This document shows positions 43,101 through 50,854 of a stretch of DNA of 64,000 nucleotides, in pieces. Positions within the stretch are counted from its first letter, which is position 1, and each line of letters begins with the position of its first letter. Both the position numbers and the translations under genes were made by a program. Below the pieces are notes generated by a model. It was given only the letters and a program-made list of their open reading frames with translations. It did not search any database and was not told where the DNA came from. The stretch covers positions 1,068,503 through 1,132,502 of the forward strand of contig NZ_JACHMN010000002.1 of NCBI RefSeq assembly GCF_014204945.1. The letters run 5' to 3'. The DNA is from Allocatelliglobosispora scoriae (GTDB taxonomy: Bacteria > Actinomycetota > Actinomycetes > Mycobacteriales > Micromonosporaceae).

Positions 43101-44313
43101 ACCCGCGCCTCCGGTTTCGTCGGCTCCCGCAGCACCGGCTCCGGTGCTGGACCGGGCGAAGCTGCTCGCGGCCCGGCTCCGAGCCGCCAGCGACCGGCCC
43201 TACCTCGCCTCCGCGCTCTACAGCCTGACCGTCGTGCCCTCGCCGAGCGTCCCGACGATGGGCGTCGACCGGTACTGGCGCTGCTACGTCAACCCCGCCT
43301 TCGTCGACGCCCACCCCGTGGCGGAGCTCGCCGGAGTCTGGATCCACGAGGTCGCCCACCTGCTGCGCGACCACCACGGCCGGGCCGACCGGCTGGCGCA
43401 CACCGACCGGCAGGACCATCACCGGGTCAACATCGCCCAGGACTGCGAGATCAACGACGACCTGCTCAGCGACCGGCTCTCGCTGCCCGCCGGGCGGGTC
43501 GAACCGAAGGACTACCAGCTGCCCAACGGCCAGCTCTTCGAGCAGTACCTCCCGCACATCCCGGCCGGCACACACCACGTCAACTGCGGATCCGGTGCCC
43601 ATGGGCGGCCGATGCCCTGGGACCTGCCCGCCGCCGGACAGGTCGGCGAGGTCGAGGCCGCCGCGATCCGCCGCCAGACCGCGCAGGCGATCCGCAGCCA
43701 CACCCGGTCGCGCGGCACCGTCCCGGCCGGCTGGCGGCGCTGGGCCGACGAACTCCTCGAACCCACCGTCGACTGGCGCACGGCGCTCACCGGTGCGGTT
43801 CGGGAAGCCGCTGCCTGGGCCTCCGGTGCCGCCGACTACACCTATCACCGGCCGTCGCGGCGGGGCGCGGCACTGCGCGGGGTCATCCTGCCCAGCCTGC
43901 GGCGACCGCTGCCCCGGGTGGCGATCGTCGTGGACACGTCGGGGTCGATGTCCGACGATGCGCTCGCGGCGGTGCTCGCCGAGGTCGGCGGGGTGCTGCG
44001 GGCGGTGGGAGTGGGCAACAACCGGGTCAGTGTGCTCGCCTGCGACGCGGACGTGCACGCGACCCGGCGGGTGTCGACCGTGGGTGAGGTGGTGCTCGCC
44101 GGGGGCGGCGGCACGGACATGCGGGTGGGGATCGAGGCAGCGCTCGCCACGGCGCAGCGGCCGAACATCGTGATCGTGCTGACGGACGGATATACGCCCT
44201 GGCCGGAGGCGAGCCTGGGACAGGTGCGGGTGATCGCTGGATTGGTCGGGGAGGACGCGCCGGTGCCGCCGCCGTGGATCGAGTCCATCGCGATCCCGGC
44301 AGCACTGGGGTAG
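43090..44313 (+). CDS. VWA-like protein with N-terminal metallopeptidase-like domain (DUF2201 type)
   Basis: A 407-residue protein. The first half has a zinc-peptidase-like motif, HEVAHLLRDHHGRAD (HExxH) at about 90-105, with DCEINDDLL downstream supplying a possible third ligand. The C-terminal half (about 275-400) is a VWA-like domain with a MIDAS: DTSGSMSDD, a later Thr in GGGGTDMRVG and Asp in VLTDGYTPW. This combination is the usual partner of MoxR ATPases in DUF2201-type pairs. The gene overlaps the ATPase gene and closes the operon. Confidence 0.88.
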   Translation: MPAEPAPPVSSAPAAPAPVLDRAKLLAARLRAASDRPYLASALYSLTVVPSPSVPTMGVDRYWRCYVNPAFVDAHPVAELAGVWIHEVAHLLRDHHGRADRLAHTDRQDHHRVNIAQDCEINDDLLSDRLSLPAGRVEPKDYQLPNGQLFEQYLPHIPAGTHHVNCGSGAHGRPMPWDLPAAGQVGEVEAAAIRRQTAQAIRSHTRSRGTVPAGWRRWADELLEPTVDWRTALTGAVREAAAWASGAADYTYHRPSRRGAALRGVILPSLRRPLPRVAIVVDTSGSMSDDALAAVLAEVGGVLRAVGVGNNRVSVLACDADVHATRRVSTVGEVVLAGGGGTDMRVGIEAALATAQRPNIVIVLTDGYTPWPEASLGQVRVIAGLVGEDAPVPPPWIESIAIPAALG

Positions 44314-44620
44314 CACGGCGCTCGCGCCTCCGGTTGCTCCCGCACGTCGCTGCGCGCGGCACTGCGCGGGTGCGCGGGTGCGCGGGCTGCACGGACCACC
44401 GCGCGGGTCGCGCGCCACCGCGCGGCACGGACCACCGCGTGGGCTGCACGGCACGGCGAGGTGCGGCGCGGGCTCCTCGGCCGGTGCGGCGCGGGCGGAC
44501 TGTTCACGGCACGGCACGAAGCGGCACGAGGCGGGCTGCTCGGAGGGCGCGGCCAGCGGCGGACCGTTCGCGGCACAGCGCGGGGCGGGCTGCTCGATAC
44601 GACGAGGGCTGCTCGGCTGC
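44314..44620. repeat. GC-rich low-complexity tract after the VWA operon
   Basis: No gene. Short units such as GCACGGACCACCGCG and GCGCGGCACG recur with variations between about 44350 and 44590. Open frames through it are Arg/Gly/Ala-only translations and are rejected. Confidence 0.6.
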
Positions 44621-44623
44621 GAT

Positions 44624-44695
44624 GATCGCGCTACTTCCCGGAAACAACGCGAATCATGACGCTCGGAAGGGCAAAATCCCGGAACCAGCGCGATC
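44624..44695. repeat. GATCGCG palindromic element, copy 2
   Basis: Imperfect palindrome from GATCGCGCTACTTCCCGG to CCGGAACCAGCGCGATC, homologous to 9938-10010. Confidence 0.65.
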
Positions 44696-44813
44696 TCGCT
44701 GTCCACACCGCGCTGCCACGCTTCAGCGTTCACCGCGCTGGCGGGAAGCAACCGACGTGGTAATCAACGCATGATCGCGTTGAAAGTCGGAAACTGCCCC
44801 CTCCGCCGGCCAA

Positions 44814-44886
44814 GATCGTGCTAATTCCGAGAAACGACCCCTACCGGGTCGATGGGAAGGGCCAGCTTCCCGGAAACAACGCGATC
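44814..44886. repeat. GATCGCG palindromic element, copy 3
   Basis: Diverged left arm (GATCGTGCTAATTCCGAG) and intact right arm (CTTCCCGGAAACAACGCGATC region). A lone arm-like GATCGCGTTG lies just upstream at 44773. Confidence 0.6.
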
Positions 44887-44986
44887 ATGCCCGAGGAAAC
44901 GCCAGCCCAGAAGCGCCAGGCCCCCCGAAGCACACGCACGCACATCAGCCCCGCCCACTCACTCGCAAACCCTCCGCGCAGCTCAA

Positions 44987-45059
44987 GATCGCGCTACTTC
45001 CGGGAAACAACCCCCTCAACGCCACCCGGAAGGGCCAGCTTCCCGGAAACAACGCGATC
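44987..45059. repeat. GATCGCG palindromic element, copy 4
   Basis: Arms GATCGCGCTACTTCCGGGAA and TTCCCGGAAACAACGCGATC pair with three transition mismatches across a 33-base loop containing GGAAGGGCCAG. Confidence 0.7.
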
Positions 45060-45159
45060 ATGCTCGAGGAAACGCCAGCCCAGAAGCACCAGGCCCCCCG
45101 AAGCACACGCACGCACATCAGCCCCGCCCACTCACTCGCAAACCCTCCGCGCAGCTCAA

Positions 45160-45232
45160 GATCGCGCTACTTCCGGGAAACAACCCCCTCAACGCCACCC
45201 GGAAGGGCCAGCTTCCGGGAAACAACGCGATC
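45160..45232. repeat. GATCGCG palindromic element, copy 5
   Basis: Near-identical to copy 4, displaced by exactly 173 bases as part of the tandem duplication. Confidence 0.7.
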
Positions 45233-45299
45233 ATCGCCGCGCACCGCTGAACGCGGACCGCCCGAGCCGCACACCGAACCGGCGCACAGGAAGCCACAC

Positions 45300-46106
45300 C
45301 TACATCTTGCGGCCCACTCCGCCGTAGCCGGAGTACACCACCGCCGGGATCGGCGGCTGTTCCGGATCCGGGCGCCAGTCCTCCAGCGCCACCAGCCCCG
45401 GTTCGATGAGCGGGAAGCAGTCGAAGAGCGCCCCGATCTCGCTCCCGCTACGCAGAGCCATCGGGTTGCCGCTGCGGGCGTAGAGCGTGGCGATGTGGTC
45501 GGTGTCCTCCGTCGTGCCATCCCGGCTCGCGTGGGAGATCGCCAGGTAGCTGCCCGACGCGACGGTCTTGCCGATCTCGGTTATCATCCCCTGTGGATCG
45601 TCGTCATCGGTGATGAAGTGCAGCACGCTGAAGAGCAGCACCGCCACCGGCTCGGTGAAGTCGATCAGGTAGCGCAGGTCGCGGTGGTGCAGGACCTGTC
45701 GCATGTTGCGTACGTCGGCGTGCACGACGGTCGCGTGCGGGTTGCCGACGAGCATGACCCTGCTGTAGAGCACCGCCATGTCGTCGGAGTCGACATACAC
45801 CACCCGCGCCTCGGGGTCGATGCGCTGCGCGATCTCGTGGACGCTGCCCGCGGTCGGCAGGCCGGAGCCGAGGTCGATGAACTGCCGGACGCCGCTGGCG
45901 ACGAGGTGCCGCACGACCCGTTCGAGGAAGGCGCGGTTGAGCCGCGCCATCGTCGGCACGTCCGGGAAGGAGGCCATGACGTGCCGGGCCATCTCCCGGT
46001 CGACCGGGTAGTTGTGACTGCCACCGAGGTAGTAGTCGTATATCCGGGCGACGTTGGGTCGATCCGTATCCAGGCCGTCCGGCGCCCAGTCATTCCAGCT
46101 CTCCAC
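45300..46106 (-). CDS. SAM-dependent methyltransferase of the actinobacterial DUF574 type
   Basis: A 268-residue protein with the family's opening (RPNVARIYDYYLGGSHNYPVD), the SAM-binding glycine loop FIDLGSGLPTAGSVHE, the acidic ribose-binding residue in VVYVDSDD, and LFSVLHFITDDDDP. This family is expanded in actinomycetes; substrates are unknown. GTG 46106 is the first usable start and lacks a clear ribosome-binding site, possibly leaderless. It lies 30 bases beyond the MFS transporter gene in the same direction. Confidence 0.87.
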   Translation of the reverse strand: MESWNDWAPDGLDTDRPNVARIYDYYLGGSHNYPVDREMARHVMASFPDVPTMARLNRAFLERVVRHLVASGVRQFIDLGSGLPTAGSVHEIAQRIDPEARVVYVDSDDMAVLYSRVMLVGNPHATVVHADVRNMRQVLHHRDLRYLIDFTEPVAVLLFSVLHFITDDDDPQGMITEIGKTVASGSYLAISHASRDGTTEDTDHIATLYARSGNPMALRSGSEIGALFDCFPLIEPGLVALEDWRPDPEQPPIPAVVYSGYGGVGRKM

Positions 46107-46136
46107 TCGATCATCCTGTCAGTGCAGCGACGATTG

Positions 46137-47378
46137 TCAACGAATGACCGCCAAACGCCTCGCCCGAGCCGTCCAGGCGGTCCCCAGCAGCACGATCGCG
46201 GCGAGCAGCATGACGCCCAGCCCGTACTCGCGGGCGGTGGCGAGGACACCGCCGCCGTGGACGACGAGGTACCCGGCGATCACCGCGGGCAGACCCATCG
46301 CGAGGTAGGAGACGACGTAGATCGCGGAGAGCACGCCCGCTCGCTCGTGCGCGGCGGCGAGCGGCAGCACGGTCCGCAGCGCACCCTGGAAGGCCGCGCC
46401 GAACCCGACGCCGGCCGCGATCGCGCCGAGGAAGAAGACCCAGATCGAGGTGGTGGCGATCGCGACGAGCGTGAGCCCCACGCCCGCGAAGAGCGCGGAG
46501 ACGCCGATCATCATCAGCGGCTGGGCCGCCACGGCACGCAGCAGCAGGACGCCGACGGCGCCGCTGCCCGCCAGCGTGAAGAGCGCCAGCCCGCCGAGCA
46601 CGAACGAGTGCGAGCCGGTGAGCAGCCGCATCAGCGTCGGTCCGAGCGAACCGTAAAACCCCGCGAGGGCCCAGACCGCGACGATCGCGGGGGCTGCGAG
46701 CAGCAAGGGCCGACGGGCATTCGGGGGTACGCCCACCCGCGGCCGCAGCGATCCGAGCGCTCCCGCCACGCGCGTCACGGTCTCCGGCATCAGCGCCACG
46801 CCGAGGGCCTGCACCGTGAACACACCGAAGAGCACCAGGTAGACAAGGCGAGCGGGGTCCGGCAGGAACTGCACCAGCAGGCCGGATCCGAGCGCCCCGA
46901 CCGCCGTACCCGTCATGGGTGCGACCGCGTTGGCGACCGCCCCCTTGACCCGGTCGAGGTCGAGCAGCCCGGCGCCGAGCGCTCCGACGGCGGCGCCCGT
47001 CGACAGCCCCTGGATCACCCGCGCGAGCAGCAGCTCCGAGACCCCGCCCGCGGTGGCGAAGACGAGCATCGTCGCGGCCTGGACGATCACGGCGGCGAGC
47101 AGCACCGGCCGCCGACCGACGTGGTCCGACAGCGAACCGAAGATCAGCAGCGCGACGAGCACGGCGAGCGCGTAGACGCCGAAGACCACGGTGACGGTGA
47201 TCGGCGAGAATCCCCATTCGGCCTGGTAGAGGGCGTAGAGCGGAGTCGGCGCGCTGGATCCGGCGAGCAGGAAGACGATGATCGAGATCTGGAGGTAGAA
47301 GGCGGCTCGGGGCGAGAGCCGACCCGCGCGGGCCGCCGTGGCCGGTGCGGCGGGGCGGGGTGCGGTCAGGGTGGTCAT
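46137..47378 (-). CDS. MFS drug/sugar efflux transporter
   Basis: A 413-residue protein with twelve predicted membrane helices. The MFS signature loop between helices 2 and 3 is GSLSDHVGRRPVLL; helix 1 carries SSAPTPLYALYQAEWGF, seen in actinobacterial exporters. It likely exports a small toxic compound by proton antiport. ATG 47378 is preceded by AAAGG at eight bases. The divergent TetR gene and two operator palindromes in the 84-base gap show that this pump is under TetR control. Confidence 0.9.
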   Translation of the reverse strand: MTTLTAPRPAAPATAARAGRLSPRAAFYLQISIIVFLLAGSSAPTPLYALYQAEWGFSPITVTVVFGVYALAVLVALLIFGSLSDHVGRRPVLLAAVIVQAATMLVFATAGGVSELLLARVIQGLSTGAAVGALGAGLLDLDRVKGAVANAVAPMTGTAVGALGSGLLVQFLPDPARLVYLVLFGVFTVQALGVALMPETVTRVAGALGSLRPRVGVPPNARRPLLLAAPAIVAVWALAGFYGSLGPTLMRLLTGSHSFVLGGLALFTLAGSGAVGVLLLRAVAAQPLMMIGVSALFAGVGLTLVAIATTSIWVFFLGAIAAGVGFGAAFQGALRTVLPLAAAHERAGVLSAIYVVSYLAMGLPAVIAGYLVVHGGGVLATAREYGLGVMLLAAIVLLGTAWTARARRLAVIR

Positions 47379-47408
47379 GGGAGCGCCTTTCACAGCGAAC
47401 TAGTGAAC

Positions 47409-47422
47409 AGACAGGTCTGTCT
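47409..47422. promoter_or_regulatory. TetR operator 1 (AGACAG-N2-CTGTCT)
   Basis: Perfect 6-2-6 palindrome AGACAGGTCTGTCT in the gap between the pump and tetR-type genes. It is the reverse complement of operator 2. Confidence 0.8.
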
Positions 47423-47434
47423 AGCCCTGACACT

Positions 47435-47448
47435 AGACAGACCTGTCT
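47435..47448. promoter_or_regulatory. TetR operator 2 (AGACAG-N2-CTGTCT)
   Basis: AGACAGACCTGTCT, 26 bases centre-to-centre from operator 1 and 14 bases before the regulator start; positioned to repress both divergent genes. Confidence 0.8.
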
Positions 47449-47462
47449 GGTATCGTCAAGTC

Positions 47463-48038
47463 ATGTCCCCGAAGATCACCGACCGCTCACCGGCACGGGA
47501 GCGGCTGCTCGCCGCCGCCGACGAGCTCTTCTACTCCGAAGGCGTGAACACCGTCGGCATCGACAAGGTGATCGAGCGCGCCGGGGTCGCCAAGGCTTCC
47601 CTCTACAACGCCTTCGGCAGCAAGGACGAGCTGATCCGCGCCTATCTGGCCCGGCGGCACGAGGCCCGGCAGGCGCGGCTCGCCCGCAAGCTGGCGCTCT
47701 ACGACACCCCGCGCGAGAAGCTGCTCGGCGTCTTCGACGCGCTGAGCGACCTCGTCGCCGAGACCGGGTTCCGCGGCTGCGCGTTCCTCAACGCCAGCGC
47801 CGAGGCCCAGCCGGGCAGCGCGGTGGAGGAGGTGAGCGACTCGTCGCGGGCCTGGGTGCGGTCGCTCTTCCGCGATCTGGGACGCGAGGCGGGTGCGGCC
47901 GACCCGGACCAGCTCGCCCGGCAGCTCGTGCTCCTCTACGACGGCGCGACTGTCGGCGCCAAGATGGACCGCGACGCAGGCGCGGCGACCGTGGCGAAGT
48001 CCGTCGCCGCCATGATGATCGACAACGCCATCGCCTGA
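47463..48038 (+). CDS. TetR/AcrR-family repressor of the divergent pump
   Basis: A 191-residue regulator. N-terminal helix-turn-helix at about 12-58: RLLAAADELFYSEGVNTVGI, then IERAGVAKASLYNAFGSKDEL. The C-terminal ligand domain contains GFRGCAFLNASAE, typical of a TetR subgroup regulating divergent MFS genes. Two matched palindromes in front of it are the presumed operators, giving autoregulation and ligand-released pump expression. The inducer is unknown. Confidence 0.92.
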   Translation: MSPKITDRSPARERLLAAADELFYSEGVNTVGIDKVIERAGVAKASLYNAFGSKDELIRAYLARRHEARQARLARKLALYDTPREKLLGVFDALSDLVAETGFRGCAFLNASAEAQPGSAVEEVSDSSRAWVRSLFRDLGREAGAADPDQLARQLVLLYDGATVGAKMDRDAGAATVAKSVAAMMIDNAIA

Positions 48039-48045
48039 ACGCCGT

Positions 48046-48091
48046 GCAGCACAGCGTGGCCTTCTCGCTGTGCGAGGCCACGCTTTGCTGC
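48046..48091. terminator. 17-bp hairpin of the GCAGCA/GTGGCC family
   Basis: Arms 48046-48062 and 48075-48091 pair with one mismatch; same arm sequence as hairpins at 10056 and 57003. It begins seven bases after the TetR stop. Confidence 0.7.
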
Positions 48092-48157
48092 AAAACGTGA
48101 TGGCGGCGCACGCTGCTGCTATACCGTCGGGGAAAGTCACGAGAGGGGCTGGGACCG

Positions 48158-48655
48158 ATGAGTGCGCTGCTGAACTCCCTGACCGAGGCCGAGCTCGCGC
48201 TGGTCCGCGAGACCGAGCCGGACCGGCTCGCCATGCTCGACGAGGACGACCTGGTGGAGCTGCACACCCGCATCCGCCGCGCCCGCACCAAGTACGTCGG
48301 CCTCTACCGCCGCGAGGCGAGCGCCAAGGTCGCCGAGTACGGCGGCCGAGGCAAGTCCCGCCCGAAGAACCAGCGCAACGCCGCGAAGGCCGAGGTCTTC
48401 GAGGAGGCCCTGGCCCGGGTCAGCCGCAGCCTCTCGGTCGCCGCCCGGCGCAGCGCCACGGAGCTGAAGGCCGAGCGCATCGCCGCCGCGCGGGCCGAGC
48501 GCAACACCACGCCACCCCGGACCACCAGGCCGAAGGCCGCCCCCGCCAAGGCGCAGCGGGCGAGCACCCGCCCCGACTCCCCGGCGCTGCGCAAGCGGCA
48601 CGCGTCGACCCGGGCCGTCGGCGCGCGCCGCCAGGTGCGCAAGGACAGCAAATAG
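48158..48655 (+). CDS. Basic helical protein of unknown function
   Basis: A 165-residue protein, acidic and helical at the N-terminus (LTEAELALVRETEPDRLAML, DDLVELHTRIRRAR) and very Lys/Arg/Ala-rich after residue 55, ending RQVRKDSK. The basic tail suggests nucleic-acid binding, comparable to histone-like tails of actinobacteria, but no family is recognised. ATG 48158 follows a purine-rich GAGAGGGG region. Confidence 0.7.
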   Translation: MSALLNSLTEAELALVRETEPDRLAMLDEDDLVELHTRIRRARTKYVGLYRREASAKVAEYGGRGKSRPKNQRNAAKAEVFEEALARVSRSLSVAARRSATELKAERIAAARAERNTTPPRTTRPKAAPAKAQRASTRPDSPALRKRHASTRAVGARRQVRKDSK

Positions 48656-48685
48656 AACGTCAGACCCGCTCGATAGGCTCCGCCG

Positions 48686-49753
48686 GTGAGTGAGATCGCC
48701 GCTCGGCGGATGCACCGCCAGCACCTGTGGGGACCGGCGCTCGCCTCGATCGACGACGTCGTGCGGGACTTCGGTGCGATGCAGGCGCAGGAGTTCCTCC
48801 CCGCCAAGTGGTCGATCGCCCAGCGCGCGGCGGGCATCACCGATTCCGATGTGGATGCCGCATTCGCCGCCGGGACGCTGCTGCGGACCCACGTGCTCCG
48901 GCCGACCTGGCACTTCGTGCACACCGCCGACATCCGGTGGATCCTGGCGGCGAGCGCGCCCCGGGTGCACGCGGTCAACGGCTACTACTACCGCAAGACC
49001 GGCGTCGACGACGAGGCCGCCGCCCGTGGCCGCGCGGTCTTCGCCCGGGTTCTCGCCGACGGGCGGCAGCTCACCCGCGCGGAGCTCGCCGGGCACCTCG
49101 CCGCCGCCGGGATGCCGCTGACGGGCGTGCCGCTGGCTTACATGATCATTCATGCCGAGCTGGAGGGCATGCTGGTCAGCGGGGCGATGCGGGGCAAGCA
49201 GCACACCTACGCGCTGCTGGATTCGCGGACCTCCGCCGCGCCCCCGCCGGATCGCGAGGAGGCGCTCGCTATGCTGACCCGGCGCTACTTCGCCTGCCAC
49301 GGACCGGCGACGATCAAGGACTACTGCACCTGGGCGTCGCTCACCGCCGGCGAGGCCCGCCGCAGCGTGGCGAGCCTGGGCACCGAGGTCCGCACCGAGG
49401 TGGTCGGCGAGCGCACCTACCTCTTCGTGCCCGGCGCTTCGCCGCCCGCGGCCCCACCCGCGAGCCCGGTCATCGACCTGCTGCAGGACTACGACGAATA
49501 CGTCTTCGGCTATCTCGACAGCCGCGATGTGATGCTGCGGCGGGGCGGACCGGAGCTGCCGATGCCGAGCCGCCCCCGCGCACTGCTGCTCGACGGCGTC
49601 GCGCTCGGTTTCTGGCAGCACACCGCGACGAAATCGGCCGTCGAGGTCAGCACCGTGCTCCCCCGCAGGCTCACCGCGCCGGAGTCGGCCGCGATGCAGC
49701 GGGCGGCCGACCGATTCGGCGCCTTCCTCGGCCTGCCCGCCGCCTGGCACTGA
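48686..49753 (+). CDS. Winged-helix protein of the HTH_42/AlkZ DNA-glycosylase family
   Basis: A 355-residue protein of the family that includes AlkZ, the interstrand-crosslink glycosylase protecting azinomycin producers. The catalytic QxQ motif is visible as MQAQEF near residues 33-37, followed by LRPTWHFVHTADIRWIL and, in the centre, the winged-helix segments. The C-terminal LLQDYDEYVFGY is also characteristic. Many family members sit outside biosynthetic clusters and their lesions are unknown. GTG 48686. Confidence 0.85.
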   Translation: MSEIAARRMHRQHLWGPALASIDDVVRDFGAMQAQEFLPAKWSIAQRAAGITDSDVDAAFAAGTLLRTHVLRPTWHFVHTADIRWILAASAPRVHAVNGYYYRKTGVDDEAAARGRAVFARVLADGRQLTRAELAGHLAAAGMPLTGVPLAYMIIHAELEGMLVSGAMRGKQHTYALLDSRTSAAPPPDREEALAMLTRRYFACHGPATIKDYCTWASLTAGEARRSVASLGTEVRTEVVGERTYLFVPGASPPAAPPASPVIDLLQDYDEYVFGYLDSRDVMLRRGGPELPMPSRPRALLLDGVALGFWQHTATKSAVEVSTVLPRRLTAPESAAMQRAADRFGAFLGLPAAWH

Positions 49754-49840
49754 AGCCGATGGGAGGGGGATGAGCCGCCCGGCTCGCAGCCACACCATGG
49801 CCGGCCGACACGATCAGCCCCGGCGGTAGTCTCTGCATCC

Positions 49841-50788
49841 ATGACCTACCCTCAGGGCCTGCACGCCATCGCGCCCGAGACATTCGCATACCTGCAGCCG
49901 CCCGGCACGTGGGGCTGGAACAACTGCGGACTGGTCGTCGACGGCTCGCAGGCACTGCTCGTCGACACGGCGTACACCCTGGGACTGACGCGCGAGCTGC
50001 TCGGCTCGGTCGCGGCCGCGCTGCCGGGAGTGGAGATCGGCACGCTGGTCTTCACCCACGGCAACGGGGACCACTGCAACGGCAACCAGCTGCTCGCCGG
50101 GGCGGAGATGATCTGTTCGGCGGCGACCGCCGACGAGCTGCCGCACGAGATCAGCCCCGCGCAGATGACGGCGATGATGCAGCTGCCGGCACAGACGCCG
50201 GTCGGCGGCTACATGCGGCGGTACTTCGCCGACTTCGACTGGTCCGGCATCGAGCCGACGCCGCCGACGCGGACCTTCGCGGGCCGGCTGACCATCCCGG
50301 TCGGCGCGCGCGAGGTGGAGCTGATCGAGGCGGGCCCGGCGCACACGGACGGAGACGTCTTCGTGCACGTGCCGGACGCGGGCGTCGTCTTCACCGGTGA
50401 CCTGCTCTTCATCGGCGACCACCCGGTGATGTGGTCCGGGCCGGTGGAGGGCTGGGTCGGGGCGTGCGACCAGTTGCTCGGCACCGGCGCGACGATCTTC
50501 GTGCCCGGCCACGGACCGGTGGCCGATCGGGCCGGGGTGGCCGCGTTCCGCGGCTACCTGGAGCAGGTCGGGGTGTGGGCGGAGAAGCAGATCGCGGCCG
50601 GTGTGGCCTACGACGTGGCGGCGAGGACGTTTCCGGTGGACGGCTTCGAGCGGTGGGGCCTGCGGGAACGGCTCATCGTGACGATGGGCTCGATCTATGC
50701 GGGACACGGACTGCCCTCAGCCGAGCGGCCCGCGCTGATCGGCGGCATGTCGGTCTGGGGCCAGGAGCTCGCGGCGGCCGAATCCTGA
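49841..50788 (+). CDS. Metallo-beta-lactamase-fold hydrolase
   Basis: A 315-residue protein of the MBL fold: VDTAYTL strand, metal motif FTHGNGDHCNG (the usual HxHxDH has Asn in place of the second His), His in AGPAHTDGD, bridging Asp in VFTGDLLF and His in FVPGHGPV. The Asn substitution suggests altered metal use or one metal site. C-terminal helices follow. Relatives are cyclase-, quercetinase- and SDR-associated hydrolases; the substrate is unknown. A 21-bp hairpin follows the stop. Confidence 0.85.
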   Translation: MTYPQGLHAIAPETFAYLQPPGTWGWNNCGLVVDGSQALLVDTAYTLGLTRELLGSVAAALPGVEIGTLVFTHGNGDHCNGNQLLAGAEMICSAATADELPHEISPAQMTAMMQLPAQTPVGGYMRRYFADFDWSGIEPTPPTRTFAGRLTIPVGAREVELIEAGPAHTDGDVFVHVPDAGVVFTGDLLFIGDHPVMWSGPVEGWVGACDQLLGTGATIFVPGHGPVADRAGVAAFRGYLEQVGVWAEKQIAAGVAYDVAARTFPVDGFERWGLRERLIVTMGSIYAGHGLPSAERPALIGGMSVWGQELAAAES

Positions 50789-50789
50789 G

Positions 50790-50841
50790 GAGACCGTGAA
50801 TGGCGTGTGCTGCCACGGCGGCACACGCCATTCACGGTCTC
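50790..50841. terminator. 21-bp perfect bidirectional terminator
   Basis: Arms 50790-50810 and 50821-50841 are exact complements, between the convergent MBL and EF-hand genes. Confidence 0.8.
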
Positions 50842-50854
50842 TACATTCGAGCGG

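Larger units (their letters stand above)
44893..45238 (+). repeat. 173-bp tandem repeat, two copies
   Basis: 44893-45065 and 45066-45238 are almost identical 173-bp units, each a spacer (GAGGAAACGCCAGCCCAGAAG-like start) followed by one GATCGCG palindromic element (44987-45059 and 45160-45232). Only a few substitutions separate them, so the duplication is recent. Not coding; the unit length and lack of variable spacers exclude CRISPR. Confidence 0.8.

Noticed and set aside
44893-45238. Possible CRISPR array
   Set aside because: Only two units of 173 bases, nearly identical throughout, no short repeat with variable spacers and no cas genes.
44818-45327. Open frames through the 173-bp tandem repeat encoding repeated Pro/Arg/Thr peptides
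   Set aside because: Both frames simply translate the palindromic DNA repeat; no start signal or coding bias.
45060-47462. In-frame upstream extension of the TetR gene through the methyltransferase and MFS region
   Set aside because: The extension is antisense to two well-supported genes; the TetR domain begins at ATG 47463 right after its operators.
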